From the NCBI GenBank assembly GCA_021793575.1, contig JAJYSM010000026.1:1-41554 (forward strand): a DNA stretch of 41,554 bases, in the 5' to 3' direction. Both the position numbers and the translations under genes were made by a program. The stretch is from Pseudomonadota bacterium (GTDB lineage Bacteria > Pseudomonadota > Gammaproteobacteria > Xanthomonadales > Rhodanobacteraceae). Positions 9,781 to 18,728 of this stretch are shown here, piece after piece. Under the pieces are notes generated by a model. The model had not been told where the DNA came from. It worked only from the letters and a program-made list of their open reading frames with translations, and did no database searches. Numbering within the stretch: the stretch's first letter is position 1; each line of letters begins with the position of its first letter.

Positions 9781-10899
9781 ATGCTGAGCATTCTCGACCG
9801 CTATTTCCTGCGCGAGCTGGCGCAGACCGTCGCTGCCACGGTGGTCGTGCTGCTGGTGATCATCACCGGCAGCGCCTTTGCGCAGGTGCTGCAGCAGGTG
9901 GCCAATGGCAGCTTTCCGCCCAGCGTGATGTTCCAGGTGCTGGGCCTGCGCATGCTGGACGGCCTGCCCAACCTGCTGCCGCTGGCCGGCTTCATCGGCG
10001 TGCTGATGGCGCTGGGCCGGATGTACCGCGAGAGCGAGATGTACGTGCTGGCCGCTTCCGGCATGGGGCCCGCAGGCCTGCTGCGGCCGGTGCTGCTGCT
10101 GGCGCTGGTGCTGGTCACGCTCACCGCGGTGACCTCGATGTGGCTGGGACCGTGGGCGGTGCGCACCAGCGACGCGATGGTGGCGGCGGCCAACCGCTCG
10201 GTGATCGCCGCCGGGCTGGATGCCGGACGCTGGACCGACCTGCCGGGCAAGGGCGGCATCATCTTTGTCGACAGCCTGAGTCGCGACGGCAGCCAGCTGG
10301 GGCGCACCTTCGTGGCCACCGAACGCAGCAGCCGGGACGGTCACACGCACCTGAAAGTGGTCACCGCGGCCAGCGGCCAGCTGTACCAGGAGAGCGGGGG
10401 CGGCGGTCGCTTCATCGCCTTCCGCAACGGCTGGCAGTACGACATCCCGCTGGGCGCCGACAACTGGCGGCAGATGCAGTACCAGCGCAACGACACCTCG
10501 CTCTCCAGCGTGCAGCCGGACAGCGGCGACGACGATCCGATTCACGCGATGGGCAGCCTCACGCTGGCGCAGTCGAGCGATCCGGCGGCGCGCGCCGAGT
10601 TCGCCTGGCGCCTCAGCGCGCCGCCGATGACGCTGGTGCTGCTGCTGCTGGCGCTGCCGCTGGCGCGGCAGCATCCGCGCGAGCCCCGCTACAGCCGCCT
10701 GATGCTGGCGGGCGCCACGTTCTATCTGTACTTCCTGCTGCTGATGCTGGGGCGGGCGCAGATCGGCAAGGGTCACTGGCACAACCAGGCGCCGCTGTGG
10801 GCGCTGCATGCGCTGGTGCTGGCGCTGGCCGGCTGGATGCTGTGGAAGCAGCATGCACCGCGCCGGCCGCGCCAACTGCGGGTGAGGCAGCCGGCATGA
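9781..10899 (+). CDS. lptF: LPS export ABC transporter permease LptF
   Basis: A 372-residue inner-membrane protein of the YjgP/YjgQ family. It starts [20 protein letters not shown], has three N-terminal membrane helices, a periplasmic beta-jellyroll domain (~130-265) and three C-terminal helices. With LptG and the LptB ATPase it extracts lipopolysaccharide from the inner membrane and feeds the LptA bridge. The start is at ATG 9781. The much longer upstream open frame is antisense to pepA and not coding. The stop overlaps the lptG start in an ATGA arrangement. Confidence 0.96.
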   Translation: MLSILDRYFLRELAQTVAATVVVLLVIITGSAFAQVLQQVANGSFPPSVMFQVLGLRMLDGLPNLLPLAGFIGVLMALGRMYRESEMYVLAASGMGPAGLLRPVLLLALVLVTLTAVTSMWLGPWAVRTSDAMVAAANRSVIAAGLDAGRWTDLPGKGGIIFVDSLSRDGSQLGRTFVATERSSRDGHTHLKVVTAASGQLYQESGGGGRFIAFRNGWQYDIPLGADNWRQMQYQRNDTSLSSVQPDSGDDDPIHAMGSLTLAQSSDPAARAEFAWRLSAPPMTLVLLLLALPLARQHPREPRYSRLMLAGATFYLYFLLLMLGRAQIGKGHWHNQAPLWALHALVLALAGWMLWKQHAPRRPRQLRVRQPA

Positions 10900-12020
10900 G
10901 GCTGCATGTCCGGGGGTTCAGCGCCAGCGCGTTCAACATCAAGCGGGTCGACCGGCTGGTGGCGCTGAGTGTGCTCGGCTCGATCCTCACCGCCTGGCTG
11001 GTGCTGACCGGATTCCAGGCGGGCACGCAGCTGATGCGCCAGCTGATCCACGTCGGCAAGCACGGCTATACCGTGAGCAACGCGGTGATCTATGTGCTGG
11101 TGACGCTGCCGCGCCGCGCCTACGAGATGTTCGGCAACGCGGCGCTGATCGGCGGCCTGCTGGGCCTGGGCGGCCTCGCCGCCACCGGCGAACTGACCGC
11201 CCTGCGCGCCGCTGGCCTGTCGCGGCTGCGCATTGCGGTGTCGGCGGTGGGCGTGGTGGCGGTGCTGATCGTGGGCGTGGTGATCCTCGGCGAGACCGCC
11301 GCGCCGTGGGGCGACCAGCAGGCGCAGGCGATGCAGCTGCGCATGAAGTCCGGCGCCCTGGGCGCCACCAGCAGCGGTCTGTGGGCGCGCGATGGCGACA
11401 ACATCATCAACGCCCGCGGCACCCTGCTGAAAATGCATGACGGCATCGGCAGCGTGCAGCTGGCCGACGTGCGCGTGTTCACCCTGACGCCGGATGGCCA
11501 GCTCAGCCGTTTCGAATGGGCCAGGACCGCCGAGCACGACGGCCATCAGTGGGTGCTGCAGGATGTGCGCAGCACCACGCTCGACGCGCAGGGCACGCAC
11601 ACCACGCAGATCGCCAGCCAGCGCTGGCAGTCCAGCCTCAACCCGCAGGTGCTGGCGCAGTCGGCGATCCAGCCGGAGCACCTGTCGATGCGCGACCTGC
11701 GCCGCAACATGGATTATCTGGAGAGCAACGGCGAAAGCCCGGGCAGCTACGCCGTGGCGTTCTGGGCCCGCGTGCTGTACCCGCTCAACGTGCTGGTGCT
11801 GGTGCTGTGCGCGATGCCGTTCGCGTTCGGCGCGCTGCGCTCCGGTGGCCTCGGCAAGCGCATGTTCATCGGCCTGCTGCTGGCGGTCGGCTGGTACTTT
11901 CTGCAACGGGTAATGGTGAACTTCGGCATCGTTTACGGCACCCCGCCGCTGCTGGCCAACCTGCTGCCGGCGACGATCCTGGCGCTGGCGGCGTGGCTGT
12001 ATTTCCGCCGGCACGCCTGA
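10896..12020 (+). CDS. lptG: LPS export ABC transporter permease LptG
   Basis: A 374-residue YjgP/YjgQ-family permease and partner of LptF. It begins [20 protein letters not shown], which is slightly longer at the N-terminus than typical LptG. Three membrane helices follow, with the conserved [12 protein letters not shown] loop. A periplasmic domain (~125-280) and three terminal helices ending in WLYFRRHA complete it. The ATG overlaps the lptF stop by 4 nt, which fits 1:1 production. The ABC ATPase LptB is not in the window, as is usual, since lptB sits elsewhere. Confidence 0.95.
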   Translation: MRLHVRGFSASAFNIKRVDRLVALSVLGSILTAWLVLTGFQAGTQLMRQLIHVGKHGYTVSNAVIYVLVTLPRRAYEMFGNAALIGGLLGLGGLAATGELTALRAAGLSRLRIAVSAVGVVAVLIVGVVILGETAAPWGDQQAQAMQLRMKSGALGATSSGLWARDGDNIINARGTLLKMHDGIGSVQLADVRVFTLTPDGQLSRFEWARTAEHDGHQWVLQDVRSTTLDAQGTHTTQIASQRWQSSLNPQVLAQSAIQPEHLSMRDLRRNMDYLESNGESPGSYAVAFWARVLYPLNVLVLVLCAMPFAFGALRSGGLGKRMFIGLLLAVGWYFLQRVMVNFGIVYGTPPLLANLLPATILALAAWLYFRRHA

Positions 12021-12076
12021 ATGCGCACGACCCTTCTTCCACCAGCCCCACCGCCGCAGCCGGAAAATCCCCGCGC

Positions 12077-12358
12077 ATGACATCGAATGCCATCTGGCTG
12101 GTGCTGGGCCTTGTCGGGCAAGTGATCTTCGTCGGACGCTTCGTGCTGCAGTGGCTGTACAGCGAGTACAAGAAGCGCAGCGAGGTGCCGATGGCGTTCT
12201 GGTATGCCAGCCTGCTCGGCGGGGCGATCCTGCTGGTTTACGCGATCTACAAGCGCGACCCGGTGTTCATCGTGGGCCAGGCGGGCGGCTTCCTGGTCTA
12301 TCTGCGCAACCTGCAGTGGCGCCTGCGCGAACGACGCGCGCTTGCCCGCGGCGAGTAG
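12077..12358 (+). CDS. small LAB_N-domain membrane protein (lipid-A-disaccharide synthase N-terminal-like), first copy
   Basis: A 93-residue protein starting MTSNAIWLVLGLVGQVIFVGRF, with three predicted membrane helices and the LAB_N hallmarks GRFVLQWLYSEYKKRSEVP, FWYASLLGG and YLRNLQWRLR. The domain is named after a segment fused to some LpxB proteins. Stand-alone copies are often found with surface-glycan or ArnT-like genes, and no biochemical activity is firmly assigned to them. It lies 56 bp downstream of lptG and is likely cotranscribed. It converges with the asnB-like gene (16-bp gap). A second copy lies about 4 kb away (16110-16373). Confidence 0.87.
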   Translation: MTSNAIWLVLGLVGQVIFVGRFVLQWLYSEYKKRSEVPMAFWYASLLGGAILLVYAIYKRDPVFIVGQAGGFLVYLRNLQWRLRERRALARGE

Positions 12359-12374
12359 ACGACCCGCTCTGCGA

Positions 12375-14276
12375 TCAGGCGCTCAGGGCGACCGCAGCCG
12401 GTTGTTCGCGGTGCGCGGGCTCGGCGCGCTGCGCACGCTGCGCCCACTCCAGCCACTCGCTCAGCACGATCAGCGTCCACAGCACGCGCGAATGATCGCT
12501 GCTTTTCGCCCGGTGTTCGGCGAGCAGCGTCATCGCGGCCCGCTGGTCGATGCCCACATTCGGCAGCGCGGGGCTGGACAGCCGGGATGCCGCCCAGTCG
12601 AGCAGGGGTTCGCGCAGCCAGGTGGCGAGCGGCACGGAAAGGCCGCGCTTGCGCCGGTAGACCACCGAGCTGGGCAGATACTGCAGGGCGTAGCGCTTCA
12701 GAAATGCCTTCGTGCGCAGGCCGTGAACGCGCGCCTGCACCGGCAGGCCGGCCGCGAAATCTATCACCGTCTGATCCAGGAACGGCGCGCGGATTTCCAG
12801 CGCGTGGCGCATGCCGCCGCGATCGGCCTTGGCCATCAGGGCCTCCGGCAGCGATTGCTCGAAGTCATGCCGCTGCACTTCGTCCAGCAGTTCCATCATG
12901 CCGTGCGGGAGCCGGGCGGCAGGCGGCTCGATGCCGAGTCGGCGCAGCACGTCGGGCCGCACGCTGGCGGTCCACAGCATGTGTCGGGCCAGTCCACCCA
13001 GCTCCTGCCCCTGCACGAAGCGCTTCAGCAGGAACGAGACCGCCACCTTCTTGTCGCTCACCGGCAGTCGCTCGACCAGGCGGGCAATGGCATTGCGCAC
13101 CATGCTGGGAAGCGCGGCGTAGTAGCCCGCGTAGCGCGCGCCCAGATAGGTAGGGTAGCCACCGAACAGCTCGTCCGCACCTTCGCCGGCGAGCGCCATG
13201 CGCACGTCCTGCGCCGCGCGTTTGGCGACCAGCGCCAGCGGCACCCACGCGGGGTCGGCAATCAGCTCGCCGGTGGTCTCGATGAGGTCCTGCAGTGTCG
13301 CCGGCACGTCCTGTGCGGTGACCGTGACCGGCACAAACCGGCAGTCGAGCTGCCGCGCGACCTCGGCGGCCTGCTGTCCTTCGTCGAACGAGGCCTCGTT
13401 GAAGCGGATGCTGTACGCGGTGGGGTGCTTGTCGGGGCGCACGCTGCGCGCCACGGCGGCGAGCAGCGCGGAATCGACGCCACCGCTCAGCAGCACTCCG
13501 TAGTCGACATCGACATCGCTCTGCCTGCTCACCGCGCTGCGGAAAATGCTGTCGAAGACCTTGGTGGAGTCACTGCCCCGCGGCGCGGTGCCGATCGGGC
13601 TGCGCCAGTAGCTTTGGCGCTGGATGCCGTGACTGTCGATGCGCACGATTTCCCCGGGTTGCACCTTGTACTGCCCGGAAAACGGGCTCTGCGGCGCGGG
13701 GCAGAAACCGTTGGCGAGATAAGCGGCAACGGCTGCCGTGTCAACCGTTGCGGCACCGTCTTGTCCCGCTTTCAGCGCGCTCAACTCGGAGGCGAAACAG
13801 GTGACACTGTCCGCCGCATGGGAATAGTAAAGATGGCGTTCCCCGACGCGGTCCCGCGCGAGAATCAGCTGCTGCTTGCGCGGGTCCCAGATAGCCAGCG
13901 CGAAGACGCCCTGCAGGTGTTCGACGAACGAAAGACCTGTTTCCAGATAGAGCGGCGCGATCACCGCCACATCCGTGCTGCGATCGATGCGATGGCCACG
14001 CTGCTCCAGCCAGGCGCGCAGTTCGCGGTGATTGTCGATTTCACCGTTGCAGACCACGACGATGCCATTCTCGCCTTCCAGCAACGGCGGCTTGTCATCG
14101 CCGATGCTGCGGATGGTCAGGCGACTGGCTGCCATGACCGCACATCCGCAGTTCAGCACCGAGCCACCGTCGGGGCCGCGGTGCTCCAGCGCAGCCAGCA
14201 TGCGGGCTGCTTTCGATGCGAGCGTGAGCGTGTCGGCCGGTCGATTCAGAGCCAGGGCTCCGCAAATTCCGCACAT
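12375..14276 (-). CDS. asnB: asparagine synthase (glutamine-hydrolysing) / AsnB-type amidotransferase
   Basis: A 633-residue two-domain enzyme. It starts MCGICGAL, placing the class-II glutaminase nucleophile at Cys2, with RGPDGG and CNGEIDN following. The synthetase domain has the ATP-pyrophosphatase loop SGGVDS at 264-269 and ALAGEGADELFGGYPTY. ATG 14276 is fixed by the need for Cys at position 2 after Met removal. Open frame upstream of it is non-homologous. Members of this subgroup make asparagine or amidate sugar acids in surface polysaccharides. The neighbouring glycosyltransferase and LAB_N genes on the same strand favour a glycan role, but the substrate cannot be read from sequence. 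Confidence 0.9.
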   Translation of the reverse strand: MCGICGALALNRPADTLTLASKAARMLAALEHRGPDGGSVLNCGCAVMAASRLTIRSIGDDKPPLLEGENGIVVVCNGEIDNHRELRAWLEQRGHRIDRSTDVAVIAPLYLETGLSFVEHLQGVFALAIWDPRKQQLILARDRVGERHLYYSHAADSVTCFASELSALKAGQDGAATVDTAAVAAYLANGFCPAPQSPFSGQYKVQPGEIVRIDSHGIQRQSYWRSPIGTAPRGSDSTKVFDSIFRSAVSRQSDVDVDYGVLLSGGVDSALLAAVARSVRPDKHPTAYSIRFNEASFDEGQQAAEVARQLDCRFVPVTVTAQDVPATLQDLIETTGELIADPAWVPLALVAKRAAQDVRMALAGEGADELFGGYPTYLGARYAGYYAALPSMVRNAIARLVERLPVSDKKVAVSFLLKRFVQGQELGGLARHMLWTASVRPDVLRRLGIEPPAARLPHGMMELLDEVQRHDFEQSLPEALMAKADRGGMRHALEIRAPFLDQTVIDFAAGLPVQARVHGLRTKAFLKRYALQYLPSSVVYRRKRGLSVPLATWLREPLLDWAASRLSSPALPNVGIDQRAAMTLLAEHRAKSSDHSRVLWTLIVLSEWLEWAQRAQRAEPAHREQPAAVALSA

Positions 14277-14522
14277 GGATCGGTATACCTGTTGGAGAAA
14301 CACGATGGCAGCCAGCCTGTGATGGCTGTGAACGCCGATCGCCATCCATGACGGACCTGGAACGTGACGCGCCCCACCCGGAGTCTCAGCTTCGACGAGG
14401 CTCGCGGCAGCCCACGCGATGGCCTGCAGAACCCGCAGGGGTTCCATTCCGGGTGGTCACCACCAAGTGTCCAATGGCCTGCAAAGCATAGCCGGTGCGA
14501 AGGAACTGTGTACGTACCGGGG

Positions 14523-16049
14523 TCAACGCCGGACGAGTACGAGCTGCTGACGGCGCCATGTTCCGAGCATCGTCATCGCGTGCGGCTGGCACTGCTGCAC
14601 GGCCGCGCGGAACGCATCCGGGGTGATGCCCGGGTTGATCAGATAAAGCACACTCGTGTGATCGTGCAGCACGTTGCAGACCTTTTCGCCGCTATCGGGC
14701 TTGCTCCAGGCGATGCCATAGAACGGCTTGTCGATATACAGCCGCATGCCCCAGGGAGTGTGCTCCTCGATCCCCACGTCGTCGTCGGTCTTGTCCACGA
14801 AGGTCAACGCGGCATAGTCCGATCCCGCGGTGATGGCGCCCAGCTGCTGCGCCTGCAACCGGTTATCCGAAGCGGATTGCAGGTGCAGACTTGTCATGGC
14901 CTTGAATGCAATCAAGGCGACGATCCACGCTCCCAGGAGGACCCGCTGAGGCGTGCGCGTGAGGTCGATACGCTGGCGCAGGTCCAGCGCCAGCATCAGC
15001 GACAGCGGCAGGAACAACGGCAGCGCGTACACCGGCAGCCGCGAACGGGAGACGCAGAAAATGATCAGCGGCAGCACGAACCACAGCAGCAGCAACAGCG
15101 GCGTCGATGCGTCGCGCCACCAGCGTTGCCAGTTGGCGAGGGAGAGCGCTTTGCCTATCCCGCGAAACATGGCCAGCGACCACGGCAAGGTGGTGAAGGC
15201 GAACACCGGGCCATACGCGAAAATCCAGCCGTACCACTGCGGGTTGCGGTTCTGGGTCGGCGTCAGGATGCGCTCGTAGATTTCGAAATACAGGAAATAG
15301 TGCAGCAGCCCCGGATTACGGACGATCACGATCAGGTACCACAGGAATCCCACCAGCGCGAAAAGCGCCAGGCCACCCGGCGCGAAAATGCGCCCCAGCG
15401 CGCGCCAGCCGTCGCGCTTCACGATGAAGGGGACGATCGCGAGCAGGGGCAGCAGCCCGGGCGGCCCCTTGGTCAGAAACGCGAGGCCGAAGCCCAGCCA
15501 CATCAGGTAGATATAACCGCGCCGCGACGGTGTGTCCGGGGCCAACTCCGCCGATACGAAGCCGAGCATGGCGAATGCCTCGAACAGCGTCAGCAGCGTG
15601 TCGGTGCTGACCACGTTGGCCGCGATGAAGGGCGCCAGGGTCAGCGTGTAAATCAATCCGGGCAGCCACATTTTTTCCGGCACCAGCCGCCGGCCCATCA
15701 GGCACAGCAGCAGCGCGGTCAGCGCGAAGGCCAGCGCGTTGGGGGCCCGCACCGCCCACTCGTTGCGACCAAAAACATTCACCGCCGCAGCGATCGCCCA
15801 GTAGGTCACCGGTGGCTTGGTGAAGTTCAGGCGGTCGGTGCCGTAGGCAGGCACCAGGTAATTACCCGAATCGATCATCTGCAGGGCATTTTCGGTGTAG
15901 CGGCCCTCGTCGGTACTCCATACCGCCCGCGTGCCCTGGAAGGCGAAGCCAAGCAGAAGGCTCAGGCAGAACAGCCAGAGCACGGCGGAGCGCCCCCGGC
16001 CTGGCATGAATCGACGCGGAGCGGGTACGGAAAAGTGGCTGCCTGGCAT
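14523..16049 (-). CDS. ArnT-like GT-C glycosyltransferase (PMT/family 39 superfamily)
   Basis: A 508-residue polytopic membrane protein with about 11 helices. The first periplasmic loop carries WSTDEGRY and NFTKPPVTYW. The Asp-Glu pair and the KPP motif are the signature of ArnT/PMT-type GT-C enzymes, which move a sugar from a polyprenyl phosphate carrier to lipid A or protein on the periplasmic face. The C-terminal soluble part (~395-508) is short. It sits 60 bp downstream of a LAB_N gene and 246 bp upstream of asnB, all on one strand. The acceptor is unknown. I see no arnA, arnB or arnC nearby, so I do not call it arnT. Confidence 0.88.
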   Translation of the reverse strand: MPGSHFSVPAPRRFMPGRGRSAVLWLFCLSLLLGFAFQGTRAVWSTDEGRYTENALQMIDSGNYLVPAYGTDRLNFTKPPVTYWAIAAAVNVFGRNEWAVRAPNALAFALTALLLCLMGRRLVPEKMWLPGLIYTLTLAPFIAANVVSTDTLLTLFEAFAMLGFVSAELAPDTPSRRGYIYLMWLGFGLAFLTKGPPGLLPLLAIVPFIVKRDGWRALGRIFAPGGLALFALVGFLWYLIVIVRNPGLLHYFLYFEIYERILTPTQNRNPQWYGWIFAYGPVFAFTTLPWSLAMFRGIGKALSLANWQRWWRDASTPLLLLLWFVLPLIIFCVSRSRLPVYALPLFLPLSLMLALDLRQRIDLTRTPQRVLLGAWIVALIAFKAMTSLHLQSASDNRLQAQQLGAITAGSDYAALTFVDKTDDDVGIEEHTPWGMRLYIDKPFYGIAWSKPDSGEKVCNVLHDHTSVLYLINPGITPDAFRAAVQQCQPHAMTMLGTWRRQQLVLVRR

Positions 16050-16109
16050 GCGCTGGGTTTCTTCTGGAGTTTGTTGATCGAAGGGAGGGCAGATTCGGAC
16101 CAGCGTGCT

Positions 16110-16373
16110 TCAACCAGGCTTTCTGCGGATCAGCTGCAGATTCCGCACAAAGATCATCAGGCTCACGGCCTCGCCCACGATGAACACCGGCTCCCGCCGA
16201 TGGATGGCGTAACACAGCAGCACGATGCCGCCGGCGATGCTGAGATGCCAGAACGTCAGCGGAATGACGCTTTTGCGGCGCGATTCGCTGTGCAGCCATT
16301 GCACGAAAAAGCGCATGCCGAAAATTGCCTGACCGGCGAGACCCACGGCCAGCCAAAGGGAGTTGCTGCTCAT
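16110..16373 (-). CDS. small LAB_N-domain membrane protein, second copy
   Basis: An 87-residue protein starting MSSNSLWLAVGLAGQAIFGM. It has three predicted helices and FFVQWLHSESRRKSVIP, FWHLSIAGG and VFIVGEAVSLMIFVRNLQLI, the same pattern as the copy at 12077-12358 but clearly diverged. ATG 16373 is preferred over a site 30 codons upstream because the extension is polar and does not belong to the domain. It is the first gene of the set with the ArnT-like enzyme, so it may help present or flip the polyprenyl-linked donor. That job is inferred from context. Confidence 0.85.
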   Translation of the reverse strand: MSSNSLWLAVGLAGQAIFGMRFFVQWLHSESRRKSVIPLTFWHLSIAGGIVLLCYAIHRREPVFIVGEAVSLMIFVRNLQLIRRKPG

Positions 16374-16901
16374 GTAACAGGTGATTCCGAGGTTGGAATG
16401 ATCCGGACGACTTGAAGCGGGATTGACCGGTCGATGGCTTGAAGATATAGCACGCGTGTCCATGACCGCCTGGTCGCGCCGCGGGTTGGCTGGATGCCGC
16501 GAAAAGCGCCTCCCCGCTGCGCTTGTGCGGCTTTCGCCGCACCTGCCGCAGTACCGCCAACGGCCGGTCGCCGCGCGATTCTACTCAAGCATCGTTAGTG
16601 TTGTGTTGCCGATCGACGAGGTCCATGGATCGTGGGTGATCCTCCCGGCAGTCCCCGCGGGTCCGCGCGGCTGCCGGTTCGCCGGCGCTGATCCGCATCT
16701 GGCAACGGCGTAGCAGGGATGATGCCGGCGCATGTGCTGCATGACGCGGCTGGCTTCTGCTTCGGGTTTCTGTACCGTAGACGGCATCCCGCAGCCGGAT
16801 GAGCCGCTGCTGTCGGTGATGCCGGTGCGGATGGCGTCGCTGCCATCGGCTTGGCAAATTCGAGCCGGCCGCTTCCCATCCTTGCCCCTGGAGTACCCAC
16901 G
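16374..16901. other. 528-bp divergent intergenic region between LAB_N copy 2 and ltaE
   Basis: No convincing gene is visible on either strand. The open frames here lack a ribosome binding site, family resemblance and a credible composition. It must hold the promoters for the minus-strand LAB_N/glycosyltransferase set and for plus-strand ltaE. A minus-strand TAGAAT (about 16580-16585) could be a -10 box, but no good -35 accompanies it. I see no riboswitch-like or T-box-like structure. A GGAG sits 10 nt upstream of the ltaE ATG. Confidence 0.5.
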
Positions 16902-17936
16902 ATGTCGACAATCGGAGAAAGTCTTGTTGATCTGCGCAGCGACACGGTCACTCGCCCCACCGCGGCCATGCGCGCGGCGATGCTCGCGGCCGAAGTGGGC
17001 GACGACGTCTATGGCGAAGACCCCACCGTCAACGCGCTGCAGCAGCGGCTGGCCGACGAGCTCGGCTTCGAGGCGGGGCTGTTCGTGCCCAGTGGCACCC
17101 AGGCCAACCTGCTGGCGCTGATGGCGCACTGCGAGCGCGGCGACGAGTACCTGGTCGGCGCCGACGCGCACACGTTCCGCTGGGAGGGCGGCGGCGCGGC
17201 GGTGCTGGGCTCGATCCAGCCGCAGCCGATTGCGCAGGACGCCGACGGCACGCTGCCGCTGGACAAGATCGCCGCGGCGATCAAGCCGGTCGATCCGCAT
17301 TTCGCGCGCACCCGCGTGCTGGCGTTGGAGAACACCTGGTGGGGCCGCACGCTGCCGCTGGACTACCTGCAGGCGGCGCACCAGCTGGCGCGCGAGCGCG
17401 GGCTCGGGCTGCATCTGGACGGCGCGCGGTTGTTCAACGCGGCGGTGGCCTGCGCGGTGCCGCCGCGCACGATCGCGCGGCATTTCGACAGCGTCTCGGT
17501 GTGCCTGTCCAAGGGTCTCGGTGCGCCGGTCGGCTCGGTGCTGGTCGGCTCGCATGCGCTGATCGACAAGGCGCGGCGCTGGCGCAAGGTCACCGGCGGT
17601 GGTTGGCGCCAGGCCGGCATGCTCGCCGCGGGCGGGCTGTTTGCGCTGGATCATCACGTGGCTCGGCTGGCCGACGACCATCGCCGCGCGGCGTATCTGG
17701 CAGGCTGCCTGCGCGAGATCGCCGGCGTCGATCTGCTCGGTCAGTACACCAACATGGTCTACGTCGATGTGCCGGCCGAGCGGCTGCGCGATCTGGACGC
17801 CCATCTGCGCGCGGTTGGTATCCGCATCAGCATCGGCTACCTGCCCACGCTGCGGCTGGTGACACATCTGGATATCGACGATGCGGGGATCGAGCGTGTG
17901 GTCGAGGCGTTCCGCGGATTCTTCGCGCGCGGCTGA
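16902..17936 (+). CDS. ltaE: low-specificity L-threonine aldolase
   Basis: A 344-residue PLP enzyme of fold type I. It starts [20 protein letters not shown], which contains the conserved [10 protein letters not shown] stretch. [12 protein letters not shown] and [10 protein letters not shown] follow, with the Schiff-base lysine Lys204 in [14 protein letters not shown]. It cleaves L-threonine or L-allo-threonine to glycine and acetaldehyde. ATG 16902 is chosen over an ATG 17 codons upstream because it has the GGAG ribosome binding site and matches the family's start. The gene stands alone. The next plus-strand gene is 236 bp downstream. Confidence 0.95.
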   Translation: MSTIGESLVDLRSDTVTRPTAAMRAAMLAAEVGDDVYGEDPTVNALQQRLADELGFEAGLFVPSGTQANLLALMAHCERGDEYLVGADAHTFRWEGGGAAVLGSIQPQPIAQDADGTLPLDKIAAAIKPVDPHFARTRVLALENTWWGRTLPLDYLQAAHQLARERGLGLHLDGARLFNAAVACAVPPRTIARHFDSVSVCLSKGLGAPVGSVLVGSHALIDKARRWRKVTGGGWRQAGMLAAGGLFALDHHVARLADDHRRAAYLAGCLREIAGVDLLGQYTNMVYVDVPAERLRDLDAHLRAVGIRISIGYLPTLRLVTHLDIDDAGIERVVEAFRGFFARG

Positions 17937-18172
17937 CTGCGCCATTTCGCTGACGGCGAGAGGGCGCGGATGAACAGGTTCTTCACGGGTCTCCCGCGAG
18001 CGACTTCAGCTGCGACGCGCTGGCCTTCGGGTTTGACTGGCCTTGCCAAGAGCTTCCGTCTCTCCAATGCAGCACCGCCGGCAAGGTACGCGCACGGCGA
18101 TCTCGCGAACTATCATCCTCGCGAACCATCAGCGAGCGACGTATCGTCCGCGCACCCATCATCAGGCTCACC

Positions 18173-18643
18173 ATGACCGCCCCGAAGCCCTTTCCCCAAG
18201 CCGGCTTCCTGCACGATCTGGAACGCCGTGACGAATCCGCGTCCCTTGACGACGCAGCCCTGTCACCGCCACTGGCACGCATCCTGTCGGGCCGGGAGGA
18301 CGCCGAAAGGCCCGTCCAAGCCGCCACTCACCTGATCCAGCTGTTGAAAGCCATGCAGGCAAAGCAGCAAGCGGCGTTCGACACGCAGCAGGTGGCCGAT
18401 GCGCTGCGTCGCTACCAGAAGTTTGCCAAGCCCGGACAGCCATCACCGCATATCGTGCAGCTTCGGCAGCAGCAGGCGGCGGCTGGACAGGCTTCGAGCC
18501 GGGCGAGGCAGTGGTTGATTCAGGCTGCTGCGGCCTTTGTTCGCGATGCCGGTATCGCGGTTCCAGCGCGTGTCGCGCTGGAGGTGTTCATCACCCAGTG
18601 GATCGATGCCAACGTGCCGAAAGACATCAACCTGCCCACGTAG
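18173..18643 (+). CDS. hypothetical protein, not recognised
   Basis: A 156-residue acidic-to-neutral protein with no signal peptide and no membrane helix. It is rich in Ala and Gln (KAMQAKQQAAFDTQQ, QLRQQQAAAGQ) and predicted to be largely helical. It ends in VPKDINLPT. No catalytic motif or metal site is visible. ATG 18173 follows CACC, without a strong ribosome binding site. Composition and codon use look like the neighbouring genes, and the helical pattern persists to the stop, so I think it is real. Its function is unknown, and neither ltaE nor the convergent aminopeptidase gene suggests one. Confidence 0.6.
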   Translation: MTAPKPFPQAGFLHDLERRDESASLDDAALSPPLARILSGREDAERPVQAATHLIQLLKAMQAKQQAAFDTQQVADALRRYQKFAKPGQPSPHIVQLRQQQAAAGQASSRARQWLIQAAAAFVRDAGIAVPARVALEVFITQWIDANVPKDINLPT

Positions 18644-18728
18644 CGGGAGGTGCCGATGCGCATCCGGTTGCTCGATACGTCGAACAACAGGATGCGCCTG
18701 GCGCCAAACATCACTCGATGCGCAAACA

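Noticed and set aside
14523-16049. Calling the GT-C enzyme arnT
   Set aside because: No arnA, arnB, arnC or arnD is present nearby, and the protein is shorter at the C-terminus than classical ArnT, so only the superfamily is supported.
16374-16901. Riboswitch or small gene upstream of ltaE
   Set aside because: I found no conserved aptamer-like core, no terminator hairpin and no credible coding frame in the segment.
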